Source of the DNA: Hyphomicrobiales bacterium
GTDB taxonomy: Bacteria; Pseudomonadota; Alphaproteobacteria; Rhizobiales; Rhizobiaceae
NCBI GenBank assembly: GCA_900467185.1
Contig: UBPA01000003.1
Coordinates: 248,001 to 312,000 of the forward strand
Reading direction: 5' to 3'
DNA length: 64,000 nucleotides
This document shows, piece by piece, positions 53,256-63,206 of the stretch; position 1 is the first letter of the stretch, and each line of letters starts with the position of its first letter. The notes beneath the pieces are model-generated. The model was not told where the DNA came from. It was given only the letters and a program-made list of their open reading frames with translations, and did no database searches. The translations under genes and the position numbers were made by a program.

Positions 53256-53271
53256 GACCCAAAAGCTGAGA
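53244..53271 (+). repeat. 14-bp tandem duplication across a stop codon
   Basis: CCCAAAAGCTGAGA is present twice in direct succession (53244-53257 and 53258-53271). The first copy contains the TGA stop of the DUF937 gene, so the duplication has no effect on the protein. Confidence 0.9.
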
Positions 53272-53294
53272 CCCCGGCATTCGCGCATAAAAAA

Positions 53295-53325
53295 GCCCGG
53301 CGCCGAACAAATCGGAGCGCCGGGC
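53295..53325 (-). terminator. terminator of the DUF1127 gene
   Basis: On the minus strand GCCCGGCGC and GCGCCGGGC form a 9-bp stem followed by TTTTTTATG. The hairpin lies between two convergent genes and may also stop transcription of the DUF937 gene. Confidence 0.85.
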
Positions 53326-53442
53326 AAGCGGCAGGGTCGTTGGCTATAACCCTGCGGGGAACGCGGATGATGCGAGCGGCCGCATCATCCGGGCGCCGCG
53401 GGCCCGGGGAGAGCACGCGACGCCAAAGAGACAAACCAGGGA

Positions 53443-53733
53443 TCAGCGGCTGCGCACATCCCGGTAATAGCGGTTGGCGCGCTCGCGGGCGGCCCGGGTG
53501 AGATGGCGGCTCGGATCCTCGAAGAAGGCCGACATGGTCGCATCGCGCACATCGTTTCGGGTCAAGCCGATATCGGCAAGCTGCCGGTCGTCAAGCTCGT
53601 GCAGATGGCCTGTGGCGCGGCGGTTCCTCAGGAGGCGCCAAACCGTCACGAGACCCTGCGCCAGCGCGAAGACGCGCAGGGCGGCCGGCTTGCCGGCGAA
53701 GGTGACATCAAGGGCGGTCTCTGGCGTGCGCAT
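53443..53733 (-). CDS. DUF1127 (YjiS-like) small protein
   Basis: The 96-residue protein has the arginine-rich DUF1127 domain with the hallmark HELDDRQLADIGLTRNDVRD near residue 45. Short DUF1127 proteins of Agrobacterium take part in small-RNA-linked phosphate and carbon control and in RNA turnover; this one is the longer type with an N-terminal extension (ALDVTFAGKPAALRVFALAQ). The C-terminus is also rich in arginine. It is transcribed alone, divergent from the LysR gene. Confidence 0.85.
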   Translation of the reverse strand: MRTPETALDVTFAGKPAALRVFALAQGLVTVWRLLRNRRATGHLHELDDRQLADIGLTRNDVRDATMSAFFEDPSRHLTRAARERANRYYRDVRSR

Positions 53734-53869
53734 GGGCTTTGCTCCTGAAAAGGCACGGGTATGTCATCCCACACCCGTGAGCGGGCGCAGGCTGGATGGA
53801 TATCGACCGGAGCATTCGCGCCGCGGAGGTTGGGAGGACGTTGTTTGCAGCCCGACAGTCGCAAATCGA

Positions 53870-53909
53870 TATTGATCAGTCCAACGAATGTTTCTAATGG
53901 TATTGATCA
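53870..53909. promoter_or_regulatory. direct repeat upstream of the LysR gene
   Basis: TATTGATCA occurs at 53870-53878 and again at 53901-53909, 31 bp apart (three helical turns), each containing the palindrome TGATCA. The pair lies 22-61 bp upstream of the LysR start and may be its autoregulatory site. Confidence 0.45.
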
Positions 53910-53930
53910 AACAAACTTATAGGCACCGCC

Positions 53931-54881
53931 ATGGCCGCTCCTCTCGACCTCGACCAGCTCCAGACATTCGTCGCGATCGCCGATACGGGAAGCTTCACCC
54001 GAGCGGCGGAGCGTGTGTTCAAGACGCAGTCGGCCGTGTCGATGCAGATGCGCCGGCTGGAAGAGCGGATCGGCAAGGCGCTGTTTGCCAAGGACGGGCG
54101 CGGCAACCGGCTGACCACCGAGGGCGAAAAGCTGCTCAACTACGCCCGCCGCATGATCCGCCTCAACAACGAGGCCATCGCCGCCTTCGACGACAACCGG
54201 CTGGAAGGCACGCTGCGCATCGGCACGCCCGACGACTATGCCGACCGCTACATGCCGGAAATCATCGTCCGCTTTGCCAAGACCCATCCGAATGTCGAAC
54301 TGTTCATCGTCTGCGAACCGTCGGTGGACCTTGCCGAGAAGATGGCGCGCGGCGAGCTTGATATCGCGCTCGTGACCCACAATCCGCGTATTCGCGCATC
54401 CGACGTCGTGCGCACGGAGCCGCTCTGCTGGGTCAGCTCCGCCAACCACCCCCTGCCGGAAAACGCTTCGGTGCCGCTGGCCGTGGGCAAGCGCGACTGC
54501 GGCTGGCGGCAGGCCGCCTGTTCGGCGCTGGATGCGACCGGCAAGGAGTACAATATCCTCTTTACCAGCTGGTCCTCGACCGTGGTCGCCGCCGCCGTGC
54601 TCGCCGGCATGGCCGTTTCCGTGCTGCCGGAATCCGCGCTGCGCAGCGGCATGAAGGTGCTGACGCAGGCCGACGGCTTTCCCGCGCTCGCCCCGGTGCA
54701 GATCGGCATCATGAAGCGGCCGGGCCTCTCGCCCTCGCTGTCCACCGCGATCAGCAACCACATCACCGCCTGCCTCGACAACATCACGCCGCAGGTGACG
54801 GGCGACGATCTCGACGGCGACCTCAAGGGCCTGACGCGCATTCCGCGGGCTCGGCAGAACCAGCTGCTCTCCGGCTGGTAG
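53931..54881 (+). CDS. LysR-family regulator, LsrB/LrhA-like
   Basis: The 316-residue regulator has the LysR winged helix at residues 5-65 (QLQTFVAIADTGSFTRAAER, then VFKTQSAVSMQMRRLEERIG) and an effector domain with five cysteines (residues 128, 166, 190, 197 and 281). The C-terminal tail GDLKGLTRIPRARQNQLLSG is unusual. The overall N-terminus MAAPLDLDQLQTFVAI resembles what I recall of rhizobial LsrB, a redox-responsive regulator needed in Sinorhizobium for symbiosis and glutathione synthesis. The position 1.6 kb downstream of gshA supports this, but the name is not certain. Confidence 0.8.
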   Translation: MAAPLDLDQLQTFVAIADTGSFTRAAERVFKTQSAVSMQMRRLEERIGKALFAKDGRGNRLTTEGEKLLNYARRMIRLNNEAIAAFDDNRLEGTLRIGTPDDYADRYMPEIIVRFAKTHPNVELFIVCEPSVDLAEKMARGELDIALVTHNPRIRASDVVRTEPLCWVSSANHPLPENASVPLAVGKRDCGWRQAACSALDATGKEYNILFTSWSSTVVAAAVLAGMAVSVLPESALRSGMKVLTQADGFPALAPVQIGIMKRPGLSPSLSTAISNHITACLDNITPQVTGDDLDGDLKGLTRIPRARQNQLLSGW

Positions 54882-55236
54882 GCCGATCGCAGCCTCCGTT
54901 TCAAAGATATCCACATCCGGACATCAACCTCTGGACGCATTGTTTCGCCTGCGCCATACTGACCGCCATCGGGGCCGGCAGCCTGACACCGCGCCTCCGG
55001 CAACATGGAATCGGGAAGACGGGAGTGACGGTTTTCGGGTCTCTGCGTGGCCGAGGGGCGGCGCGGGCGCAGGCAAGCCGGACAGTCGAACCCTGATCGC
55101 ATCTTCGAGCCTGCCCACATCCCAGTCTTGCCCCTTCCATGGGCATTCGGGCTGAGGACCTTGAAACCGGTGCATGGCTTTCTCGCGGGGCGCGAACGAG
55201 TGCTTGCGAGCGGGCGATGCCGTAGCGGAGCGATCC
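54882..55236. other. 355-bp intergenic region before the nucleobase permease
   Basis: No coding frame here has convincing features. I looked for purine or guanidine riboswitch motifs and saw none. It presumably contains the permease promoter. Confidence 0.4.
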
Positions 55237-56634
55237 ATGACCGCCTCAGTCCATCCCGTCGACCAAAAGCTTGCCCCCACCCTTCTTGCGCCGCTGGCGC
55301 TGCAGCATGTGCTCGTGATGTATGCGGGCGCCGTCGCCGTGCCGCTGATCGTCGGGCGGGCACTCAATCTCGCGCCGGAAGAGGTCGCCTTCCTCATCAG
55401 CGCCGATCTCTTCGCCTGCGGCATCGCCACGCTTATCCAGTGCTTCGGCTTTCCCGGGGTCGGCATTCGCCTGCCGGTGATGATGGGCGTGACCTTCGCC
55501 TCGCTCGGGCCGATGCTCTCGATGGCGAACGGGCCGGATGTAGGACTGCTCGGCATCTTTGGCTCGGTCATCGTCGCCGGCCTCTTCGGCATTCTCGTCG
55601 CGCCGTTCATCTCGCGGCTGCTGCCGCTGTTTCCGCCGGTCGTCACCGGCACCATCATCCTCGTCATCGGGCTCTCGCTCATGCGGGTCGGCATCAACTG
55701 GGCCGGCGGGGGCCAGCCGACGATGATAAAGGTGGTCGACGGCGTGCCCGGCGCCTTTCCGAACCCGAACTATGCGCAGCTGCCGGGGCTCGGCGTCGCC
55801 TTCTTCGTGCTCCTCGTCATCCTCGCTTTGTTGCGCTGGACGACGGGTTTCGCCCGCAACATCGCGGTTCTCCTCGGCATCGTCGCCGGCTGCGTGCTGG
55901 CAGGCGCGCTCGGCATGATGCATTTCGACAAGGTCGGCAAGGCCGCTTGGGTCGGCATCATCCTGCCGTTTCACTTCGGCATACCGCAGTTCCACCTCGT
56001 CCCCTCGATCACCATGTGCATCGTCATGATCGTGGTGATGATCGAATCGCTCGGCATGTTCCTCGCGCTGGGCGACATCACCGGCCGGACGGTAACCCGC
56101 GAGGCGGTGACGCGCGGCCTGCGCGCCGACGGTCTGGGCACGCTGATCGGCGGCATTTTTAACACCTTCCCCTACACCTCTTTCTCCCAGAATGTCGGCC
56201 TCGTCGGCGTCACCGGCGTGCGCAGCCGCTGGGTGACGATCGCGGGCGGCGGTATCCTCATCGTGCTCGGGCTGCTGCCGAAGATGGCGGCGCTGGTGGA
56301 AGCCGTGCCGCAGGTGGTGCTGGGCGGCGCCGGTCTCGTGATGTTCGGCATGGTGGCGGCCACCGGCGCCCGCATCCTCGCAACCGTCGATTTCCGCACC
56401 AATGCCAACAATCTCTTCGTCGTCGCCATCTCCGTCGGCTTCGGCATGATCCCCATCGTCGCGCCCACCTTCTTCAAGGCCCTGCCGCACGATCTCCACC
56501 CGCTGCTGGAGTCCGGGATCCTGCTGGCGGCGATCGCTTCGGTGTCGTTGAATGCGTTTTTCAATGGGGTGAAGAGCGAGGCGGAGGCCAGTGCGGAGGC
56601 GGCCGGTGCGGCAGCGGCGGTGGAGCATGGTTGA
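55237..56634 (+). CDS. NCS2-family xanthine/uracil permease
   Basis: The 465-residue inner-membrane protein is a nucleobase-cation symporter of the NCS2/NAT family. LALQHVLVMYAGAVAVPLIV near residue 21 is the conserved helix 1. The NAT signature SQNVGLVGVTGVRSRW near 315 contains the Q-N-x-G motif. MIESLGMFLALGDITGR near 270 has the catalytic Glu. These features are typical for xanthine or uric acid permeases rather than uracil-only carriers, though the substrate cannot be fixed. The ATG at 55237 has GGAG 6 nt upstream. The C-terminus is alanine/glutamate-rich. Confidence 0.9.
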   Translation: MTASVHPVDQKLAPTLLAPLALQHVLVMYAGAVAVPLIVGRALNLAPEEVAFLISADLFACGIATLIQCFGFPGVGIRLPVMMGVTFASLGPMLSMANGPDVGLLGIFGSVIVAGLFGILVAPFISRLLPLFPPVVTGTIILVIGLSLMRVGINWAGGGQPTMIKVVDGVPGAFPNPNYAQLPGLGVAFFVLLVILALLRWTTGFARNIAVLLGIVAGCVLAGALGMMHFDKVGKAAWVGIILPFHFGIPQFHLVPSITMCIVMIVVMIESLGMFLALGDITGRTVTREAVTRGLRADGLGTLIGGIFNTFPYTSFSQNVGLVGVTGVRSRWVTIAGGGILIVLGLLPKMAALVEAVPQVVLGGAGLVMFGMVAATGARILATVDFRTNANNLFVVAISVGFGMIPIVAPTFFKALPHDLHPLLESGILLAAIASVSLNAFFNGVKSEAEASAEAAGAAAAVEHG

Positions 56635-56655
56635 GGACGTTTGAGGTCTGAGACC

Positions 56656-56834
56656 GAGAAAAAACAAGACCCTCTTTGCCCTGCCGGGCATCTCCCCCAC
56701 AAGGGGGAGAAGATCCTGGGCTGAACTCCCTGTCCCTCCAGAGACGTACAATCGTTAAGCGGTGGGCGGATCACAAGTCTTCTCCCCCCTTGTGGGGGAG
56801 ATGGCCGGCAGGCCAGAGAAGGTCTTTTTTTCTC
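56656..56834. repeat. large imperfect inverted repeat of rhizobial intergenic type
   Basis: The arms are about 55 bp each and are separated by about 70 bp. The left arm runs GAGAAAAAAC-AAGACCCTC, then TGCCCTGCCGGGCATCTCC and CCCACAAGGGGGAGAAGA. The right arm is its imperfect complement and ends GGTCTTTTTTTCTC. It lies between the nucleobase permease and katA and resembles other tctcccccacaaggggg-type repeats of Rhizobiaceae. Confidence 0.8.
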
Positions 56835-56866
56835 CTGCCTCCTGCCTCCTGCCTACTGCCTCCTGC
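56832..56866 (+). repeat. 7-bp tandem repeat (5 units)
   Basis: Five heptamers follow each other: CTCCTGC three times, then CTACTGC, then CTCCTGC. The array directly abuts the end of the inverted repeat at 56656-56834. Confidence 0.9.
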
Positions 56867-56886
56867 GTCCCCACCCCACAGCAAAA

Positions 56887-56912
56887 AACCGGAAGCGTCT
56901 CCGCTCCCGGTT
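56887..56912 (-). terminator. intrinsic terminator of katA
   Basis: On the minus strand AACCGGGAGCG and CGCTTCCGGTT pair over 11 positions with one wobble and a GAGA loop, followed by TTTTGC. It begins 27 bp beyond the katA stop. Confidence 0.88.
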
Positions 56913-56938
56913 CCTTGATATCAAGACCCTGACGCCGA

Positions 56939-58435
56939 TTATTCGGCGGCGGCGGGCTGGTCGGCGCTGATGGTGTCGGCCTGGTAGCCGTGCGCCTTGT
57001 TGAGCGCGGCGCGGACGCCAGCTTCGTAGTCGGGGTGTACCAGCTTGAAGTGGGCGAGCTGGCGCTCGACGATTTCGCCGGGAACGCCGCCCATCGCGGC
57101 CGCGATGTTGGAGAACAGGCGGGCCTTCTGGTCGGCGTCGAACAGGTTGAACAGGGCCGTCACCTGGACGTAGTCGTTGTTGCCGTCGCGGTGGTTGAAG
57201 CGAGCCATGTCGCCATCGATCCGCAGCGGCGGTTCGACGGCTGCGGGCTGCTCGACCGGACCGTTGAACGAGTTGGGCTCGTAATAGGCATCCGGGTTAC
57301 CGGTGCGAATGCCGCCGAACGTGTTCATCTGGCCATCGCGATGGTAGTGATGGACCGGGTTCTTCGGCTGGTTGACCGGGATGTGCTCATAATGCGTGCC
57401 GAGGCGATGACGGTGTGCGTCGGCATAGGAGAACACACGGGCCTGCAGCATCTTGTCCGGCGAGAACGCGATGCCGGGAACGATGTTCGACGGCGAGAAG
57501 GCGGCGTTCTCGACTTCCGCGAAGTAGTTTTCCGGATTGCGGTTCAGCTCCATCGTGCCGATCTCGATCGGCGGATATTCGCTGTGCGGCCAGACCTTGG
57601 TCAGGTCGAACGGGTTGTACGAGGTCTTCTCGGCATCCAGTTCCGGCATGATCTGGACCTGAACGGTCCAGCGCGGATAGTTGCCTTCCTCGATCGAGCC
57701 GAACAGCGCTTCCTGATAGGACTCGCGCGTCTTGCCAATGACCTGCTCGGACTCCTCGTTCGTGTAGAACTTGTGGCCGTGCTGGGTCTTGAAGTGGAAC
57801 TTCACCCAGTAGCGCTCGCCGGCATCGTTCCAGAACGAGAAGGTGTGCGAGCCGTAGCCATTCATGTGCAACGGCGAGGTCGGACAGCCGCGGTCGGACA
57901 TCAGGATGGTGACCTGGTGCAGGCTTTCCGGCGAGAGCGACCAGAAGTCCCACATGGCGGTTGCCGAGCGCAGATTGGTCTTCGGATGGCGCTTCTGCGT
58001 GTGGATGAAGTCCGGGAACTTGTAGGGGTCGCGGACGAAGAACACGGGCGTGTTGTTGCCGACGAGGTCCCAGTTGCCTTCCGACGTGTAGAACTTCAGT
58101 GCGAAGCCGCGCACGTCGCGCTCGGCGTCGGCTGCACCCTGCTCACCGGCAACGGTGGAGAAGCGGGCGAGCATCGGGGTTTCCGCACCCGGCTGCAGCA
58201 CGGCGGCCTTGGTGTATTTGGAAATGTCGCCGGTGATCTTCAGCGTGCCATAGGCACCCCAGCCCTTGGCGTGCACGGCGCGTTCCGGAATGCGCTCGCG
58301 GTTCTGGTGGGCCAGCTTTTCGATCAGCTGGTAGTCCTGCAGCATGATGCCACCCTTGGGGCCGGCCGTCAGCGAGTTCTGGTTGTCCGGCACGGGCGCG
58401 CCGGCGGTCGTCGTCATTGTCGGGCGATCAGTCAT
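56939..58435 (-). CDS. katA: monofunctional heme catalase
   Basis: The 498-residue enzyme removes hydrogen peroxide. Catalase landmarks are [18 protein letters not shown] near residue 52 (catalytic His), [20 protein letters not shown] near 90, [20 protein letters not shown] near 125 (distal Asn region) and the heme ligand motif [17 protein letters not shown] near 336. The size is that of small-subunit (clade III) catalases. AGGAGG lies 6 nt before ATG 58435, which decides the start. The gene is divergent from oxyR, the usual arrangement of OxyR-controlled catalase in rhizobia. Confidence 0.95.
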   Translation of the reverse strand: MTDRPTMTTTAGAPVPDNQNSLTAGPKGGIMLQDYQLIEKLAHQNRERIPERAVHAKGWGAYGTLKITGDISKYTKAAVLQPGAETPMLARFSTVAGEQGAADAERDVRGFALKFYTSEGNWDLVGNNTPVFFVRDPYKFPDFIHTQKRHPKTNLRSATAMWDFWSLSPESLHQVTILMSDRGCPTSPLHMNGYGSHTFSFWNDAGERYWVKFHFKTQHGHKFYTNEESEQVIGKTRESYQEALFGSIEEGNYPRWTVQVQIMPELDAEKTSYNPFDLTKVWPHSEYPPIEIGTMELNRNPENYFAEVENAAFSPSNIVPGIAFSPDKMLQARVFSYADAHRHRLGTHYEHIPVNQPKNPVHHYHRDGQMNTFGGIRTGNPDAYYEPNSFNGPVEQPAAVEPPLRIDGDMARFNHRDGNNDYVQVTALFNLFDADQKARLFSNIAAAMGGVPGEIVERQLAHFKLVHPDYEAGVRAALNKAHGYQADTISADQPAAAE

Positions 58436-58731
58436 TTCGTCCTCCTGTCTGGACATGTCGGGCCCGGTCATGCCGGTCCCGCTCGTTCATCGCCGGATCC
58501 CACAGGGCTCCGGCACGTCGGCTTGCAGGTCTCGTCTCGAGCTTGCTTACCCAATTCCGCTTGCAAGGCCTCTGGAGCCTCCCCGGCCCTCGGGCCCGAG
58601 GCTCATCCTGATCTTCCAACATGCCAAAAATGCGACATGCGTCAGATATCAGAAGCCCGACCTTCTTCTCGCATCCGGCCCTGATAATTTCCAATTGTAT
58701 TTCTTGTAATGTTCGATAGGAAATTCCGATC
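58436..58731. promoter_or_regulatory. divergent katA-oxyR promoter region
   Basis: The 296-bp region holds both promoters. The oxyR-proximal 60 bp are AT-rich and contain AATTTCCAATTGTATTTC and GTAATGTTCGATAGG, in which ATTG/GATAG half-sites and T-N11-A spacings fit a LysR-type OxyR operator, but I cannot define the exact site. Confidence 0.5.
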
Positions 58732-59631
58732 ATGCTGACCGTTCGCCAGATGCGCTATTTCGACGCCCTCGCCACCACGCGCCATTTCGGCCGCGCGGCC
58801 GAGATGGTCAATGTCAGCCAGCCGGCGCTCTCGGCGCAGATCGCGGAGATGGAGAAGGACCTCGGCGTCGCCCTCTTCGAGCGCAACCGCGCGGGCGCGC
58901 TACTGACGCGGCAGGGCGAGGCGCTGCTGCCGGAGGTGCAGGCGATTTTGCGGGCGGTCGATGCCCTTTACGACCGGGCGCGGCAGGTCACCGGCATTCT
59001 GGAAGGGCGGTTACGGCTCGGCATCATCCCCACGGTCGCGCCCTATCTGGTGCCGGTGCTGATCCCCATGCTGCGGGAGCGGTTTCCCAAGCTGGAAATC
59101 GAGCTGCGCGAGCTGCTCACCTCGGGCTGCGTCGACGATGTGAAGGCCGGGCGGCTCGACTGCGCCATCGTGGCGCTGCCGCAGAACGAGGAGACGCTGG
59201 AGACGCTGCTGCTGTTCCAGGACCGGTTCCTCATCGCTACGGCGGACGACGAGAGCACCGTGCTGATGTCGCCGATGACGGAGGCGCAGGTGGATGTCGA
59301 CCGGTTGCTGCTGCTCGAGGAAGGTCACTGCCTGCGCGACCAGGCGCTGGCCGTCTGCGGCGCTTCGGCCGGGCGCCGGGTGGCGAACTATGGCGCGACC
59401 TCCATGGCGACGCTTCTGCAGATGGTCAGCCATGGCATGGGCATCACGCTCATTCCGGAGATCGCGGTAAAGGAGGAGCGCGGGCGCAGCCGCATGCGCA
59501 TCGTGCCCTTTGCCGAACCGCAGCCGTCGCGGCAGATCGGGCTTGTCTGGCGTGGCCGGTCGCGCCGGACCGCCGATCACCGGGCGCTGGCCGAGGTCGT
59601 CATCGACGCCTCGGCGAAGCTGCTCGCCTAG
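58732..59631 (+). CDS. oxyR: hydrogen peroxide-sensing regulator OxyR
   Basis: The 299-residue LysR-type regulator has the helix-turn-helix at residues 2-60 (TTRHFGRAAEMVNVSQPALS is the recognition part). Two cysteines at residues 200 and 209, in EEGHCLRDQALAVCG, have the same nine-residue spacing as the redox-active pair Cys199/Cys208 of Escherichia coli OxyR. SHGMGITLIPEIA near 232 is the conserved dimer-region motif. It is divergent from katA, its likely main target. The assignment rests on the cysteine pair and the context together. Confidence 0.95.
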   Translation: MLTVRQMRYFDALATTRHFGRAAEMVNVSQPALSAQIAEMEKDLGVALFERNRAGALLTRQGEALLPEVQAILRAVDALYDRARQVTGILEGRLRLGIIPTVAPYLVPVLIPMLRERFPKLEIELRELLTSGCVDDVKAGRLDCAIVALPQNEETLETLLLFQDRFLIATADDESTVLMSPMTEAQVDVDRLLLLEEGHCLRDQALAVCGASAGRRVANYGATSMATLLQMVSHGMGITLIPEIAVKEERGRSRMRIVPFAEPQPSRQIGLVWRGRSRRTADHRALAEVVIDASAKLLA

Positions 59632-59644
59632 GCCGCGATCGGCT

Positions 59645-60427
59645 CTATCGCATGCCCCAGCCGTGGCTGACCATCAACGATTGGCCGGTCAGGGCATTGG
59701 TTTCGAAGCCGGCGAGGAACAGCGCGACCTCGGCCACATCCTCGATGGTGGTGAACTCGGTATCGACGGTGCCGCCCAGCATGACGCGCTTGACGACCTC
59801 TTCCTCCGAAATGCCGAGGGCGTTGGCCTGTTCCGGGATCTGCTTTTCCACCAGCGGCGTCTTCACGAAGCCGGGGCAGATGACGTTGGAGCGCACGCCA
59901 TGCGGCCCGCCCTCCTTGGCGACCACGCGCGCAAGGCCGAGCAGGCCGTGCTTGGCGGTGACATAGGCCGATTTCAGCGGCGAAGCTTCGTGCGAGTGCA
60001 CCGAGCCCATGTAGATCAGCGCGCCGCCGCCCTGGCGCTTCATGTGCGGCATGCAGGCCTTTGTGGTCAGAAAGGCGCCATCGAGGTGGATGGACAGCAT
60101 CTTCTTCCAGTCCTCGAACGGAAAATCCTCGATCTTGTGGACGATCTGGACGCCGGCATTGGAGACGAGCACATCGACGCGGCCCCATTTTTCCACGACA
60201 GCGGCAACGCCGGCATTCACCGCCTCCTCCGACGTCACGTCCATCGCAAGGCCGATGGCTTGCCCGGGGCCGGAGGCCGTGAGGTCCGCGGCGGTGGCGT
60301 CGGATGCCTCCCGCTTCAGGTCGGCGATGGCGACGCGGGCGCCTTCGGCCACGTATCGCGCGGCGATGGCCCGGCCGATGCCGCTGGCGGAGCCGGTGAC
60401 GATGCAGACCTTGTCTTTCAGTTTCAT
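59645..60427 (-). CDS. bdhA: D-3-hydroxybutyrate dehydrogenase
   Basis: The 260-residue short-chain dehydrogenase has [17 protein letters not shown] at residues 10-26, NAG near 91, the catalytic Ser in [11 protein letters not shown] near 140 and the YVTAK active site near 155. The stretch [20 protein letters not shown] and the C-terminus [17 protein letters not shown] are those of 3-hydroxybutyrate dehydrogenases, which oxidise hydroxybutyrate from polyhydroxybutyrate to acetoacetate. GAGGGAGAG precedes ATG 60427. It converges on oxyR with a 13-bp gap. Confidence 0.93.
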   Translation of the reverse strand: MKLKDKVCIVTGSASGIGRAIAARYVAEGARVAIADLKREASDATAADLTASGPGQAIGLAMDVTSEEAVNAGVAAVVEKWGRVDVLVSNAGVQIVHKIEDFPFEDWKKMLSIHLDGAFLTTKACMPHMKRQGGGALIYMGSVHSHEASPLKSAYVTAKHGLLGLARVVAKEGGPHGVRSNVICPGFVKTPLVEKQIPEQANALGISEEEVVKRVMLGGTVDTEFTTIEDVAEVALFLAGFETNALTGQSLMVSHGWGMR

Positions 60428-60527
60428 GTTGCTCTCCCTCGATACCCGGTGCCCGTGGCCACAGCCCGGACGATAATCGCTTCGCGCGCCGGGTAAAGCC
60501 GGCGGGTCCCGGAAATGTGCTGAACAA

Positions 60528-60938
60528 TCAGACGAGGTGGATTGCCAGCAGCAGCCAGAGCAGCGCATTCAGGAAAAAACCGGCGACGAACAGCCTGTGG
60601 CGCAGCATCAGCCGATTGGAGGTGACATGCACGAAGGCATGGCCATAGCGGGAGAGGACGAAGAGCCATGCCGCGGAGACCGTCAGGATGGACACGCCGT
60701 CGGTGACATAGAGAAGCGTGCAGACGAGGGTGAAGAGGACGGGAAGCTCGAACTGGTTGGTGAGGTTTCGCGCCACCGTGGCGCTCGTTTCCGGCTCGAC
60801 CGACGGGATCAGGAAATCGCGGGCGCGGGCCGTTCCCTGCCGCACGGCGCCGAAGCGCCGTTTTCCCATCAGGCCATAGACGATGTAGACGAGCAGAACC
60901 TGCGCGATCACGGGCCAGATCATGGCGGTATTGGTCAT
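60528..60938 (-). CDS. MAPEG-family membrane protein
   Basis: The 136-residue protein has four hydrophobic helices; [20 protein letters not shown] begins it, and the MAPEG-type motif [20 protein letters not shown] near residue 57 contains the conserved N-x-x-[21 protein letters not shown] near 105 follows. MAPEG proteins include glutathione transferases and other membrane enzymes of uncertain role in bacteria. GAGGAG precedes the ATG. It is 100 bp upstream of bdhA on the same strand, with which it may be co-transcribed. Confidence 0.88.
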   Translation of the reverse strand: MTNTAMIWPVIAQVLLVYIVYGLMGKRRFGAVRQGTARARDFLIPSVEPETSATVARNLTNQFELPVLFTLVCTLLYVTDGVSILTVSAAWLFVLSRYGHAFVHVTSNRLMLRHRLFVAGFFLNALLWLLLAIHLV

Positions 60939-61011
60939 GCAGCTTGGTCTCCTCGCCTGATGATCGGTTCGATATGTCCGGGAGAAGTAGGTGAGGTCCT
61001 GCTAAAGGAAA

Positions 61012-61040
61012 GGGAGCCGCGCGGCTTGCGTGCGGCTCCC
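61012..61040 (-). terminator. guaB terminator
   Basis: GGGAGCCGC (61012-61020) and GCGGCTCCC (61032-61040) form a perfect 9-bp stem. On the minus strand it is followed by TTTCCTTTAG. It lies 25 bp beyond the guaB stop. Confidence 0.8.
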
Positions 61041-61065
61041 TCCCGAGTTCAGGTCATTCCGACGA

Positions 61066-62574
<1,509 letters not shown>

Positions 62575-62719
62575 TTAAAAATGTGCAAGGCGCCCGGACG
62601 GACGGGGTTCCGGCGGGAGCGTCGCCTGCCGGGCATTCTGGGAGGGGAATGGCGGCAAGTGTTTCATGGAAGTTGGCGAGGGCACGTAACACGGATGTGA
62701 CGGGATGGAAATAGAAAAA

Positions 62720-62735
62720 GCCGGGCGACCCCGGC
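62720..62735 (-). terminator. minus-strand hairpin upstream of guaB
   Basis: On the minus strand GCCGGG and CCCGGC pair around a 4-nt loop and are followed by TTTTTC. It could stop transcripts from the metallo-hydrolase gene, which would otherwise run antisense through the DUF1476 gene and into guaB. The 322-bp gap 62563-62884 that contains it otherwise shows no gene. Confidence 0.5.
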
Positions 62736-62884
62736 GCTGCGGCCGATGACCGGTGGAGAAGCATTTTCAGCTTTTATTAGCCGTGCGTTTTGGAACAGAA
62801 TTAAGCTGCGTCCGCTACACCTCTCCTCACGGCGCCTCGGAAGAAGGGCAGCCGGCGAAACAGAGAGAAACGGGGACTGACAGG

Positions 62885-63193
62885 ATGACCGCATTGCGCA
62901 AACGAGCCCACGCTCAGGAAACGCGTTTTGTACGTGAAGAAGAACTGGCCTTCCGGGCCGAAGCCCGCCGTAACGCGCTGATCGGCCTGTGGGCCGCCGC
63001 CATGATCGACCGGCCGGATGCCGAGGCCTATGCCCGCGGGATCGTGGAGGCCGGCGTCGAGAACCCGGACGGCGTCCTCGACCGGCTGCACACCGATTTC
63101 GAAGCCGCCGGCGTGATCTTCCTGGAAGACGACATTCGCGAGCGCATGACCGGCATGCTGCGCTCGCTGCGCGACGAGATGTACGCGGCCTGA
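62885..63193 (+). CDS. DUF1476 protein, F1-ATPase inhibitor zeta-subunit family
   Basis: The 102-residue helical protein matches DUF1476, the family of the alphaproteobacterial zeta subunit that inhibits F1-ATPase. RFVREEELAFRAEARRNALI near residue 13 and GLWAAAMIDRPDAEAYARGI near 33 are the conserved core, followed by a C-terminal block GVIFLEDDIRERMTGMLRSL. The N-terminus MTALRKRAHAQE differs from the classical inhibitor and could weaken inhibition; many rhizobia carry more than one member of this family. The start at 62885 is preceded by GGGGAC. Its stop is 13 bp from the opposing metallo-hydrolase gene. Confidence 0.85.
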   Translation: MTALRKRAHAQETRFVREEELAFRAEARRNALIGLWAAAMIDRPDAEAYARGIVEAGVENPDGVLDRLHTDFEAAGVIFLEDDIRERMTGMLRSLRDEMYAA

Positions 63194-63206
63194 CCGGCCG
63201 TTCGGC

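Noticed and set aside
54882-55236. Region before the nucleobase permease checked for a purine riboswitch
   Set aside because: None of the conserved junction sequences of purine, guanidine or PreQ1 riboswitches were found.
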